Notes under the pieces: generated by a model | The model's database searches: none | What the model was told of the DNA's origin: nothing | Seen by the model: only the letters and a program-made list of their open reading frames with translations | Source: Eretmocerus hayati | Taxonomy: Eukaryota; Arthropoda; Insecta; Hymenoptera; Aphelinidae | Reading direction: 5' to 3' | NCBI GenBank assembly: GCA_029851415.1 | Contig: CM056742.1 | Span: forward strand, 77,924,748 to 77,988,747 | DNA: 64,000 nt | Shown here: positions 19,149-29,225 of the stretch, in pieces | Position numbering within the stretch: the first letter of the stretch is position 1 | Layout of the letters: each line of letters begins with the position of its first letter | Program-made: the position numbers and the translations under genes

Positions 19149-20743
19149 TTGCTCGACTTGATGGGCGATTGTCTGTAGTTGCTGAGCGAACCATTCGACA
19201 CATCTTTTTCCTCTTTTAAAATCGTATTTACATCTGTTTTCATCGTACGCGTGATGCAGATGATAGCCCACACTGTAGGCTACATGTTCCTGGAACGCAT
19301 TCTGTGCTACCTTCAATCGATACAGCTTTTTCAGATTGATATCGTCAGATTTCATGAAATATTCTTCGTTTGTTTCTTGCAGCAAACTTTCTGTCTGCAT
19401 AAATCACGTAGGGGACAGTCTGTTCCTTGTAGAAATTTGAGAACTTCAAGTATTTTTCATCGTCTGAAGGTGTCGTGATTGCACATTTGTTCTTCGCTAA
19501 ACATCTTTCACGATGAATCTTTAATTTTGAATCTGAATATAAACAGTGTAAACATCTATTGCAAACGTGAATTCCATGGCCATGACGGCTCACTTGTTTG
19601 GAAATAAATCGCGACAGGCTTTTGATCAAACAATAATAATATTGATCACCATTTTGAATCAAGAGAAGATTGACATGGATCAATCGCTCTTCACTGGTCG
19701 GATATAGCGGATAAAACTTGTACTTCTTCATCTCAACACCGTACTCATTTACGGAAATTTTAGGGTCCCGATTTCCAAACTTGGGTATTGCCTTGATTGT
19801 CACAGGAAACTCTATACCCTTCAACTTTGAATAATTTTTATAGTGGGGGTAACTGGACGTTGAATTTGGGCGCGAAGAGCAAGTTTTCCGAGAAAATATG
19901 GCCGCCATTATTGACCAAGCAAAACATGAATAATCATCAGTTTTCATTCACCACAGCATGCTTATCACTGATCCATTTGGGCAGCTCAGTGTTACCAGAT
20001 CCACTCAACAAGTTCGTCTTGACGACGCTGATTTTCAGAGACAATATCTCTTCCAGTGCCCATCCGCTTCCAGAGTCTTCAAAATCTGATAATTCACGAT
20101 CCAAAAATTGTAGAGATTCGTCGTACCACTTATTCAGTTTTGCTGGGTACAATAAATTCTCATAAAAAGTTTGAAAATGTTTTATAGCTGAGTTTTCGTC
20201 TTTGATCTTGAAATATGCATTGAATGTCAAATTAACTTTGATTGATTTGAAATTCTTGAGGATTGGGCGCAGATATTTCAGTACCAATGGTCTAGAATCA
20301 TTGAGGAAGAGCATGCAGTCTCGATATGAAATATTTCCAATGATCCCGGTTCTGATCCGATTCTTGAAGGCTGACTCCCCCTCGAAGAAGATGAGATCTC
20401 CCAACTCTGATCTTGTGCGCGAGTGGAGTATATTCTCCAACTTTATTTCTTTGGATTTCAAATCGTTGTGCAGAGTTTCCAGCCGAGCTTTATGTCCCGC
20501 CGCCCATTCTAAAGTGATTTTTGGGTATTTCAAAATATCCGAGATACGTTTGATCAGACAAGAAAACTTTTTTCTCAACTTTGTAATACGTTCAGGATCA
20601 TTCTGACCAAGATCTTCCTTGCTTACTTCACTATACTCTGAGATGAGTTTATCACACTGCTCGGAAACTAATGTGAGAATAATCGGTATCTTTGGAGTCG
20701 ATCTCGCCATTTTCACACCTGCGAATTCGAGAGCGAAGACTGT

Positions 20744-20752
20744 CCTTTTATA
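20744..20752 (-). promoter_or_regulatory. TATA box of the polymerase gene
   Basis: TATAAAAGG on the minus strand, about 34-42 nt upstream of the ATG at 20710. The short leader agrees with the compact promoters seen at the other genes of this element. Confidence 0.6.
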
Positions 20753-20777
20753 CACACTCGACCCCTCAAATCTTTCA

Positions 20778-20815
<38 letters not shown>

Positions 20816-21041
20816 TCCAGTTTTACCTTCTTCTTCTTCTTCTTTCGTCTCGAGGCCAATGATATGTAAAATGATTCAAGGTCGATAAAGAGACGAGTCA
20901 CTTGGATTCACATCATTTCTTTCTCATCTCATTTTGTTTCCCGACAACCGTTGCAATATCACCAAAAAATTAGCCATCCGTAGAGATGAATGCGTAACAA
21001 CATGAATCAATCAAAACATAATGTCGATGAATTATTTTTTA

Positions 21042-21383
21042 TTATCTTTCTTCGCAATCATTCTCAACTTTTTCAACACTTACATAGTTATCGTAGAATG
21101 AACACTCGTAAAATATTCTAAACAATACTTTGTCCGTTCCTTTCTCGACAATCCAAAATTTGCGAACGTCTGGAGGATCGTTGAAGCGTATGTAATAGTC
21201 AACATTTTCGAGCTCTTTGAGCTGCGGGTCTAGTGCAATCAAATCGTTCTTAGATTCAAATACTCTCTTAACTCCGCAGTATTCCTGGTACGTGACCGCC
21301 TGGGCATCGAAAGGATGATCCATCCTCGCTCCTTCTTCTCCACACTCGATCGAATAATCTTCTCCTATCCACTCGGTACACAT
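21042..21383 (-). CDS. Orphan ORF, 113 aa, unknown
   Basis: Starts MCTEWIGEDYSIECGEEG and is acidic, with aromatic-rich segments (VDYYIRFNDPP, FYECSFYDNYV). No motif is recognised. It lies upstream of the polymerase on the same strand, within the Polinton boundaries. The matching part of copy 2 is outside the window, so conservation cannot be tested. Confidence 0.4.
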   Translation of the reverse strand: MCTEWIGEDYSIECGEEGARMDHPFDAQAVTYQEYCGVKRVFESKNDLIALDPQLKELENVDYYIRFNDPPDVRKFWIVEKGTDKVLFRIFYECSFYDNYVSVEKVENDCEER

Positions 21384-21741
21384 TCGAAAAGATTTGATAC
21401 ACTACTGTTCTATCTCACAAGCGCGCGCGGAACTAAACTCGCGAGATAGAATAAAAAGTGGTTTATTACTAGCAGAGAGGGGATATCTGACTAGCATACC
21501 GACTCAGTTGCAACTCGCAAACAGTCTTTGCTAGCAAGTGCTCGTTTGCACACGCTTTTGAGAACTGTCCAGCGCTCGTGATGGGGAATGAATCCCATAT
21601 TTGCATACATTTTCTCGATAGTAGTGGCAAGAAAAAGAGGACTGAACAATTACAGTCGTACGAATGGCGGAGGGTATCTAAAGATTCCCAAGTGCTACCA
21701 GGAGAGTCAAAAATCACTATAAACTTGCACAATGAGATGAA

Positions 21742-22092
21742 GTGTGTGAAAAATGTGTAGACAGTGCTCGCTTTGAATTCAACATGGTGCATCTTGATTT
21801 ATGGATCAATGATCTATATTTTTATAGTTTCAAGACTGGCAACTATTACGATTTCTACTCAGGCTCAATAACTCAGAATGTTGGGGCACTTTGTGCAAGG
21901 AAGATTGAGCCTGAATATCCTTTCCTGCGTAAATTATTCGGTAAAGTGAACGAGATTGTGTGTGGGGGAGAGATGAACAAATTAGAGCTCATTCGCTGCA
22001 TCGAATCATCTAATATTGATATTGTTGGAGAGGATGATTGGCCGACGAGCAATAGCGAGAATTTTCTACTGTGTAATGAAGGAGATGAATAA
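21742..22092 (+). CDS. Orphan ORF near the right end, unknown
   Basis: An open frame of 116 codons; the Met at 21784 (MVHLDLWINDLYFYSF) is a plausible start. Residues are acidic and aromatic-rich with several Cys. A frame at 21578-21760 just upstream may be a first exon or a frameshifted N-terminus. ATGAATAAA closes the frame, giving a possible polyadenylation signal. It is divergent from the ORF at 21042-21383. No family recognised. Confidence 0.4.
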   Translation: MCEKCVDSARFEFNMVHLDLWINDLYFYSFKTGNYYDFYSGSITQNVGALCARKIEPEYPFLRKLFGKVNEIVCGGEMNKLELIRCIESSNIDIVGEDDWPTSNSENFLLCNEGDE

Positions 22093-22134
22093 AGGCTATC
22101 GATGCAACCATTATTCTTATTTCATCCCACCTTC

Positions 22135-22365
22135 AGACATGGAATGAGAAAAACAGAGAGACAGAGAGAGAAAGAGTTTTTGCAGCAGACGGCTGCCAGC
22201 CTCGAATCGCATCATTGACCTCGCATCCTCGGCCAGGGCAAGTCACCTGGAGCTCTATTCGATGATATATATAAGATCAAAAGTGGTAGAGATTTAATGT
22301 GTGACATGTGTATTAGGTGTGTGTGTATGACCATATACACAGAGTGCGCGCGCGAGAGATAGATA
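22135..22365 (+). repeat. Rearranged internal duplicate of the right TIR
   Basis: This stretch repeats the inner TIR sequence (AAAGAGTTTTTGCAGCAGACGG, then the CAAGTCACCTGGAGCTC block) and the TIR-proximal segment matching 2265-2330 (ATTTAATGTGTGACATGTG). About 340 bp of unrelated AT-rich sequence (22370-22710) separates it from the true right TIR. The right end of the element has therefore been partly duplicated or invaded. Confidence 0.65.
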
Positions 22366-22713
22366 GATAGATATCCTCTATTCGTCATACGACAAAATAC
22401 ACCTACATATTTTCATATGTGTCACACATATATAATTAATAAATATTCCGATAAAATCATATTAAGAAATAATTTGGTCAAGGATAGATATATCACAATT
22501 GTGACTAGTCATACACTTTACGATTTCACTTGAAAGAAAATGAGATAAAGGGCATGGGTTCACAGAAATATCACAGTTTTTCTTCAGTCTGGTGACAGAA
22601 GGTCACTTACAATTAAAAAGAGATAGAAAGAAAAGGAACAAAGCCCTAGCCCATCAAAGATTAAAGTAATGCTGCTTCTCCGGATCAATCCTCTGAGGAG
22701 ACTTTGTTAGAAG

Positions 22714-22993
22714 GAGAGAGAGATAGAGAAAGAGTTTTTGCAGCAGACGGCTGCCAGCCTTGAATTGCATCATTGCGCTCGCATTCTCAGCCAGGGCAAG
22801 TCACCTGGAGCTCTATTCGATGAGAAAAAGGGTCAAATCAAGGTCAAACAAAGAGCTATGCCGAGGCTACCCACCCTGGGCATTCCTATCTGATACAGCA
22901 ACTCCCTGGGGGAGGTCCCCGTCTTCGTGGGGTCGCTCATTCAGATGGGGATGTCCAGGTGTCTGGCGTAGAATCGGCATAGCTCTATCTACT
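22714..22993 (-). repeat. Right terminal inverted repeat of Polinton 1
   Basis: Reverse complement of 1965-2244, ending in CTATCTACT followed immediately by the ATGAAG duplication. Includes the sub-inverted repeat of the hairpin. Confidence 0.9.
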
Positions 22994-22999
22994 ATGAAG
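22994..22999. repeat. 6-bp target site duplication, right
   Basis: ATGAAG, identical to 1959-1964. Confidence 0.9.
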
Positions 23000-23250
23000 A
23001 TATCCGAAAGAGTTTCATCCAATGGGCCTTTCATCCCCAGATACAGTAATGGAGATTTGCATTGTCAGTATATCTATATGCACGAATTTTCAACAAGGTT
23101 CTATATGGGCAATGCTAATCTTCATAGCTGTATCTCTGGACAGGAGGCCCATTGGACTTAACCCTTGGAGATACCTCCATTTCCCACCAAACCAATTAGA
23201 TTCCCAAAGTTTCATCAAGATTCGGGACCCGCAAGGTTAGTGTACCCCTG
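23000..23250 (+). mobile_element. MITE family A, right fragment
   Basis: Continues the family A element interrupted at 1958: CAATGGGCC, the central TATATCTATAT region, AGGAGGCCCATT and the closing GGGACCCGCAAGGTT. The ends are more diverged than in the other copies, so this MITE is older than the Polinton insertion. Confidence 0.75.
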
Positions 23251-23547
23251 GTTAGTATTAGAGCGCACATATTCTCCACACGGGGTCACCGAGTCTTAGT
23301 CCAAGATTGTGTCTTGCTCTCTTCGGAAAGCTGATTCCTCTGATTTCAAACTAGATTTGTGCCCACTCGTGCGACGATCAAAGTTTGGATCCTTTAGAGG
23401 GGTGGGAGATCACAAACCACTTTCAGTTTAGTTTGAGATTCCATTTCCCTCTTTGACGTAAATGAGCACTCACTAAAAAGTACTCAAATGCCTGTGGATA
23501 TCTCGAGTAACCGCCCCCTTCCTCATTTTTCTTTTCTTCGGTTTCAG

Positions 23548-24265
23548 GCCAAAGTTGGAGGTTCTGGCCCATCTCTTATCGAGAGAGGATGATGAGGATG
23601 ACCTCTTTGTGATCATGGTTCTGAAGAGTTGGAATCAGAATCATGGAGAATCGCTTGAAGAACTCCTCGCAAGTTTATTAAAACATCGTTTCTCAACACC
23701 GAGTCCTGGGAAGCGTAAGCGCACCGGAATCAGGTGTATACAATCTCCTGTTGCGCCCACGCGGGAACAAATTTTGGGTCATCTTGATAAATTCCGTCAG
23801 CACTGTATACTCTCATCAGATATGAGATTATTCCACTCGGAGAAGATGCAAAGAGCTCTGAATCATGTGCACAGTACATTATCGGATCGTTTGATGAAGT
23901 CTCATGGAAGCTTATTCGATGTATTTGAGCGAAGTCATGAGAATCAATCCACGGACCAAACACCTCATATCCCAACCAGGAAGCAAGCCGAATGTTTTTT
24001 AGCTCCTAGCGTGAAAATTGGAATGAAAAGGTGTTCTTTAACGCTGAGAGACAAGTCGATTGCCAAAAAAGGATCGACGAAAGAAAGGATAGCTGATCAC
24101 AGTGATCAATCCAGCGAGGTGAGTTGATCATTCCTTCCGAAATCGAACCCTCTCGTGGCTCCGGTAATGATACATAATTTTTCTTAGGAGGATTCAACCA
24201 CTCATCCGATCAAACAAATCAAGAAGAGGAAGAAGATGACACTCGTCGGATCAGATAGTGATTGA
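23548..24265 (+). CDS. INTS3: Last two exons of a host gene resembling Integrator subunit 3
   Basis: Exon 23548-24118 follows a strong acceptor (TTCTTCGGTTTCAG) and ends at AG-GTGAGT; exon 24188-24265 follows TTTTTCTTAG and ends in TGA. Joining across the 69-nt intron keeps the frame. The frame has no ATG at its left edge, consistent with an internal exon. Features fit the C-terminus of INTS3, a scaffold subunit of the nuclear Integrator complex that processes snRNA and attenuates transcription: LSREDDEDDLF..MVLKSW, SPGKRKR, EQILGHLDKFRQHC, a helical KMQRALNHV region and a final KKRKKMTLVGSDSD. Identity is from memory of the family pattern. Upstream exons would lie left of the transposon block or outside the window. 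Confidence 0.65.
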
Positions 24266-24395
24266 TTCGTCCAACGATAGTGACTGTATATGCGCTCTCT
24301 GGTGTTTTCCTAGGTGGGATATTCATCGGAGTAGTCAACTTCCACTTAGAATTTAGGTCTCCAATGGAATCATCGCGCAACTCCTTCTTTTCGTT

Positions 24396-25930
24396 CGGCA
24401 TGGTCGGCTCGAAACGACTTCAACCCAAAGGTACTCGCGCATTGAAGATTCTTCTGCTCACTTTTACATGATTGATGAAGGATTTTACCGTAAGAATGAA
24501 AAAATTTGGTGGAGGGCTTTCTGAGAAAAGTGAGAGTGGCGATTTTCCCATTCATTTCCATGTAATTATTCCCGTTGAGCCACATCTGAGCTTCTCACGG
24601 TCCTAACTCTGAGCCACTACGTATTTTCTCAACATAACTTGGCTCAACTTCAAGAGTATCAGAAGAACTCTATAATCAGCTGGAGGGAGTTGGATTTAGA
24701 TAATGTAGAGCTGATATATTCTATTAATATCTCATTTTTGGAGGATCAAAGCTCTTAGAGCGTTCAACTCGTGCATATCTCGATATTATCCTCCATCGTT
24801 TGGACGATTTGGAAGCTCCCGAATGAGATGCGGCTAATTGATTCTGACTGACAAGGGGAGTCTGGAGTCTCCGGGTCCTGAAATCTCACCAAAATTTTTT
24901 CACAGTTTCGTACCACTTAGAATATGAAGAACCCAAAGCAACTCTGTCAAATGGGCCTTCTGTTCTGAGCTACAGCCAGAAACGTCAACATTGCTAGTAT
25001 ATCTATATATATCACTTTTCAACATGGGCTTATATAGGCAATGTTAATGTCATGGGCTGTAACTTTGAACAGGAGGCCCATTCGACGGAGTTACTCGAGA
25101 TTCTTCATATTCTAGGTGGTACGAGACTGTGAAAGAAGTTTGGTGAGATTTCAGGACCCGGAGACTCCGGACTCCCCTTGTGAGTAACGCTGCAGAATAG
25201 AATATTTATGTGGTGTGAATCTCGTTCTTCTTCGACCAATCGACGTTGCTTAAGGTCCCTAATCCGATCCTACTCCACCCTCCTATAGTCGCGTCCAATA
25301 CCTCAATAGAACACTATGAAATGAAGTGAGACGATTGAGGAAATATAGTGAAGCGTTTGAGTTGGAACCTTCAAGAATGTTGATTCCTTGGAAAAAAAAG
25401 AATTTCATTCCTCACGAAAGTGGGATTCATCAGCGCTACTCCATCGGAATCAAGTTTACTGCATCTCATGGTAAAGTACTTGGAATGAGCTTTGAAATTG
25501 CCCACAAATGTTGGGGGATAATATCGAGATACGCACCAGTTAGATGCTCTAAAAACTTCGATTTGTTGAAGTTGCCGTCTACAGAAATGAGATATTGATG
25601 GGATATGTCAGCTCTACATTATTGAAATTCAACCTCCTCCAGCTGATCTTGAAGTTCTACGGATACTCTTGAAGATGAGCCGAGTGACGTTGAGAAAAAA
25701 CGTAGTGATTCAGAGTTAGGACCGCGAGGAGCTTAGATGTGGCTCAATGGGAAGAATTACATAGAATTGGATAGGAAAATCGTCGATCTCACTCTTCTCA
25801 ATAACCCATCTACCGATGTTTACATTCTTACTGGAGAATCTTCCATTTATTATGTAGTTTGAGGGAGCAAAAGAATTTCTGATCCGCAAGCACCTTCGGG
25901 TTAAAGTCGTTTCGAGCGGGCCGTGTCGGG
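24396..25930. repeat. Foldback element with ~340-bp inverted arms
   Basis: Sequence 24396-24740 is a diverged reverse complement of about 25605-25930: the GGCTCGAAACGACTT end is matched by AAGTCGTTTCGAG, and the inner GAGCCACATCTGAGC by its complement near 25740. The family A MITE at 24852-25180 lies between the arms. No transposase is visible; the open frame at 25326-25598 inside it has no recognisable content. Confidence 0.65.
24852..25180 (+). mobile_element. MITE family A, intact copy
   Basis: 329 bp with near-perfect inverted ends (CAAGGGGAGTC...GACTCCCCTTG) flanked by a 3-bp duplication TGA (24849-24851, 25181-25183). A central palindrome includes AAATGGGCC / GGCCCATT. The 3-bp duplication suits PIF/Harbinger- or CACTA-type transposases acting in trans; no coding capacity. 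Confidence 0.8.
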
Positions 25931-26269
25931 AGTGTGTTAGATAACAGATCGAATACGACACATGAGGATTCCTACAATATTCCGATGTTTTGACACAGAA
26001 TTATTTGAGGGCTTTCCCATGCTTATGGTGTACAAGATAATCACTTCATGTGTCCTGTGGTACTTGGACTACTCTTGAATGATATTCTCGGGAAAATAAA
26101 CGATCCCCACCTTAGGAGAGTAACAGAATTGAGATGTCTGTCATGATTTACCATGGGATACCATCATTTTAAATCTGAAAATTATCAAGTTCTACAAATT
26201 AATCGTATCTATCTCCTGGGTGACTCTTGGAGAGCATTTCAATCCATTCGATTGAATTCCCATTATCAG

Positions 26270-26949
26270 CTGCTCTGAAACCACACGAAGCTCGAGCTCT
26301 GATCCTACACGGTGGTCTTCCATCTGGTGTATATTCCGTCATCATCGGACTCTGTCCCCCTCCCCTCACTTTTCCGCAGAAGTCCTACTTCGGCGAGTAT
26401 AGCAATCATTTCACCCTTCATCTCCATCTGGATTTAGAATATCAATTTCGATTCTTTGGGAGTTATGAGATCAGGGAGAGTATGTCGAGCAATTTAGTAG
26501 CCAAATCTGAACGTGAAATGAATAGAAGAATGGATCACGGTAAGTTTTGATCATCTTTCCAAATCTCGAGCCAACAAGAGTTACCAACCATCTCTCTCAT
26601 TTACTCAATTTGGTCAAAATGTTGATCAATCTGAACAGATGAGGACAAAACAGGAACGAAGGAACTTCCCAGTTGGAATTCCCTACAGGTGAGTAGCCTG
26701 TAGGAGAACGCACGAGTTCAGCGTGATACACCAACAGTGTTACGAGCACATCTCTATCACTTACGACGCACGATGATACGAGCACTTCCATTACCCATGA
26801 GCCATATCCTTGAATCTCTCGAAATATCCAGATCTACGAAAAATTATCACCCAACCCATGACCAAGAATTCCTCTTCATCCAACATCTCAGAGACGTAAC
26901 AAGCCTTCTGTGTGCATCCACGAAGTCTTGCGTCTATCGCGAAATTTGA
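26270..26949 (+). CDS. Tentative exons of an unrecognised host gene
   Basis: A frame at 26270-26539 (after CATTATCAG, ending CACG-GTAAGT) joins in phase to 26639-26688 (after CTGAACAG, ending CTACAG-GTGAGT). The first exon includes ALKPHEARALILHGGLP and GLCPPPLTFP; the second is DEDKTGTKELPSWNSLQ. A following frame 26722-26949 is open to a TGA, but the implied intron of 33 nt is too short to be convincing. No family recognised. Exon-like splice sites in phase are the only support. Confidence 0.3.
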
Positions 26950-27220
26950 GTGTTCTCGTACGAGGAGGTAGAGTCCATACGTTCAAAGTTTTATTGATGG
27001 CCCTGAAAGGGGTTGATTATGCTTGTTCTTCGCTCAGCTCTGGAGTGAGCCAGAGTCCGGCATATCCATCTTCTTGGCCGATGTCGATGTTGGTACTGGT
27101 TCAGGTCTAGTCGGGATCCATACCCATGATTCGTGAGAATATGCTCAGGATAGAGTCTACAGACTGAGAGTCACGATACACGAAGAATTTTTGAAACTGT
27201 GAATTGAAAGTCGCTCGACT

Positions 27221-27309
27221 TCAAAAAACATTTTGAGCAACACTGGGAAAAAACAATACATAGTGAATCTATGTATTTTCTTCTCCCAGTGTTGCTCAAA
27301 ATGTTTTCA
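27221..27309. repeat. Near-perfect 85-nt hairpin
   Basis: AACATTTTGAGCAACACTGG (27223 onward) pairs with CCAGTGTTGCTCAAAATGTT (to about 27307), with a few mismatches in the A-rich middle and a short TGAAT loop. It may be a tiny foldback MITE or a hairpin RNA precursor. Confidence 0.6.
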
Positions 27310-27813
27310 CTCGACCATGGAACCCGATAGTCTGTACGTGAATTGCGAAGAGAATGACGAGGAAAGATTCACATCAGAAGTCATGGACATGGTGCACTTA
27401 CCATCGCACTATCGTTTTGGGTTTCCAGATTTGGCAAGAAATCGCTCCAATCGTGTTCACAAGCTACCGGGGTGGATCAAACGGGATCCCCTTCGTGATT
27501 AACTGGGCTACAAAATCTACTTACCATGAATTTGGGTTATTTTGGTACGATGTCGTTACTATTCATTTTGTTTAGCTTGGCATCTCAACTTACGTTGCCA
27601 AAACCGACTTCTATTGGTAGTCAATCTAAAGCTTACAGTCTGAGCTTTTGATTGACGGGCTACAAAGTTGAATTTGACGTGTGGAAGCACGAGCTGTTAT
27701 CAGTTTTTTTAATGTACCAAAGTTGGACCTCGATGGGGCAACTTTGGTGCGATCACAAAATATCCCAGTATAAGCCTCCGCGATGCGAGTAAATCAATTA
27801 CAATCGTTCAGGA

Positions 27814-28016
27814 TGTAATGGATGCGCACCAGTAGGTGCTGCCATCATGTTTGAATGTATGGAATTAACCGGTGAGCGATAGACCTTCGCGAACCACAGC
27901 GGTGAGCGCGGGCTCCCAAGTAACTATGTAAACAAGTAACTGTTTCTCGTATTATAATAAATTTTTTCAGTAGTAATGAGTGACTCGAATTATACATATA
28001 TCGCCCAAACATTACA
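27814..28016 (+). repeat. 5' LTR of the gypsy element
   Basis: Begins TGTAATGGATGCGCACCA and ends AACATTACA (TG...CA ends), followed at once by TGGCGCAGTCG, a typical gypsy-group primer-binding start. Only the first ~18 nt recur at the 3' end. Confidence 0.75.
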
Positions 28017-28235
28017 TGGCGCAGTCGACTAGTGAAAATTAGAATGTTTCAAGGCGATATACAATATACAGTGAGAATGAGAAAAGGTGCGGCTGTAGGT
28101 GACGTGTGAGAGGTTATGAGAGCACGTGCCAGGTAGGGCACATCCAGCAGCACGGATGAGAACGAGAGTGCTGACTCATCGACCGACAGGGAAGACGAGG
28201 TATTTTACGAAACGATAGAGCATCAGAAAGCTGAA

Positions 28236-29138
28236 ATGGCATCGCAAATATCGAATTCAAAACCGCCAGAACGTTTATCATTCAGTGGCAACGTGTCAGA
28301 GAATTGGAGCAGATGGAAGAATGGCTTCGATATATTCATGATCGCTTCAAAGAGCATCAAAGGAGCCGATGATGTAAGAATAGCAACCTTGTTAAATCTG
28401 CTGGGAGAAGAGGCCCAAGAAAGATACAGAACGTTTGAATTATTAGACGAAAATGAGGAGAACTTTGATGCAGTAGTGCAAGCATTCGCGGAGTACTGTG
28501 CGCCAAGAAAAAATGAAACCATGTGCAGACATGAATTTTTCATGAGATCACAAGGTGTAGATGAACCTTCCAATGAATTTCTAACAGATTTAGAAAAGCT
28601 GAGTCTGAGTTGTGAGTTTGGTGAAGTGAAGGATGGATTGGTAAGAGATAGAATCATTATTGGAATAACAGATGACGAGTTGAGACCGAAACTCCTCGTA
28701 ATTTAGAAGCTTGATCTCAAGCGATGTATCAACGAGTGTTGTATAGCAGAAATGGTGTGGCAGGAAGAAGAATCTCTCAAAAAGAACACGATACAACAAG
28801 TCGATATCATCAGAGGAGATGGAGGTTATGGCGCGCAAGCCATCAGAAGCATCAATAGAGAGGTAAACGCGCACGCGCCACACCAGAAGCAGCAGCAACA
28901 ACAGCGGCGGGGTGGCGACGATGCAGCGCAGCCGTCGCGCGCACAACGGGCAAAAGAGCAGACAGCTCCGTCGCAGCACCAGCAGCGCAGACCATGTAGA
29001 CGATGCGGATGGCACCACCAGTACGTACAGTGTCCAGCTTACAAGGCAGAGTGTAATTTGTGTCATAAAATTGGCCATTTTCAAAGAGTGTGTGGTTCAA
29101 AGCAAGTGAATGTGGTAGTGAATCAGAGTGAAGAATGA
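28236..29138 (+). pseudogene. gag: gag of the gypsy element
   Basis: Starts MASQISNSKPPERLSFSGN, with the capsid-like pattern W..W...F..F and an RxxF..R segment (NETMCRHEFFMRSQ) typical of gypsy Gag. A TAG at 28704-28706 interrupts the frame. The C-terminal part (to 29138) is Gln/Arg-rich and carries two zinc knuckles, CRRCGWHHQYVQC and CNLCHKIGHFQRVC, for RNA binding. Confidence 0.8.
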
Positions 29139-29225
29139 AGCGAATCCACGTGGCTTGGCCATGTAGGAGTAATTAGAGACGATAAGAAATCACAGAACTT
29201 AGGTATTACTGATAGTTGGTATGAA

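Larger units (their letters stand above)
16758..20710 (-). pseudogene. Protein-primed family B DNA polymerase, multiply disrupted
   Basis: Replicative polymerase of the element. N-terminal region 20710-19937 includes SGWALEEILSL. Next comes a KTDDYSCFAWSI segment, two Cys pairs with His (HVCNRCLHC), the exonuclease start (VIYAD), a second zinc-like patch (CHICRQPF), HDHF and CNLNYRNVY. Palm motifs follow: YLDVNNFYG (motif A), NNAVFGKCMGN (motif B) and YTDTDS (motif C). Two introns are supported by copy 2: 19072-19148 and 18856-18923. Breaks include a one-base loss near 19937, a short deletion in the exonuclease D-x-E motif near 19390, a frameshift near 18520, TGA replacing a Trp codon at 17928, and shifts near 17430 and 17005. 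Starts at the ATG 35 nt from a TATAAAAG box. Confidence 0.9.
1965..22993. mobile_element. Polinton/Maverick (adintovirus-like) element, copy 1, complete
   Basis: A 21,029-bp element bounded by inverted repeats starting AGTAGATAG at both ends and by a 6-bp duplication ATGAAG. It encodes the Polinton hallmark set: RVE-type integrase with chromodomain, protein-primed DNA polymerase B, packaging ATPase, adenain-like protease, double-jelly-roll major capsid and penton-type minor capsid. Accessory genes include a PLA2-domain capsid protein and several unknowns. From the integrase to the PLA2 gene most genes are on the minus strand; ATPase, the conserved PX gene and the fibre-like gene are on plus. 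Several genes carry frameshifts or stops, so this is an old, probably immobile copy. Adintovirus and Polinton are overlapping names; the capsid genes argue for a viral origin. Confidence 0.93.

Noticed and set aside
25326..25598. Possible host exon
   Set aside because: Lies inside the foldback element between its arms and has no splice or motif support.
26689..26721. 33-nt intron joining exons of the tentative host gene
   Set aside because: Too short for a spliceosomal intron; kept only as a caveat in the feature entry.
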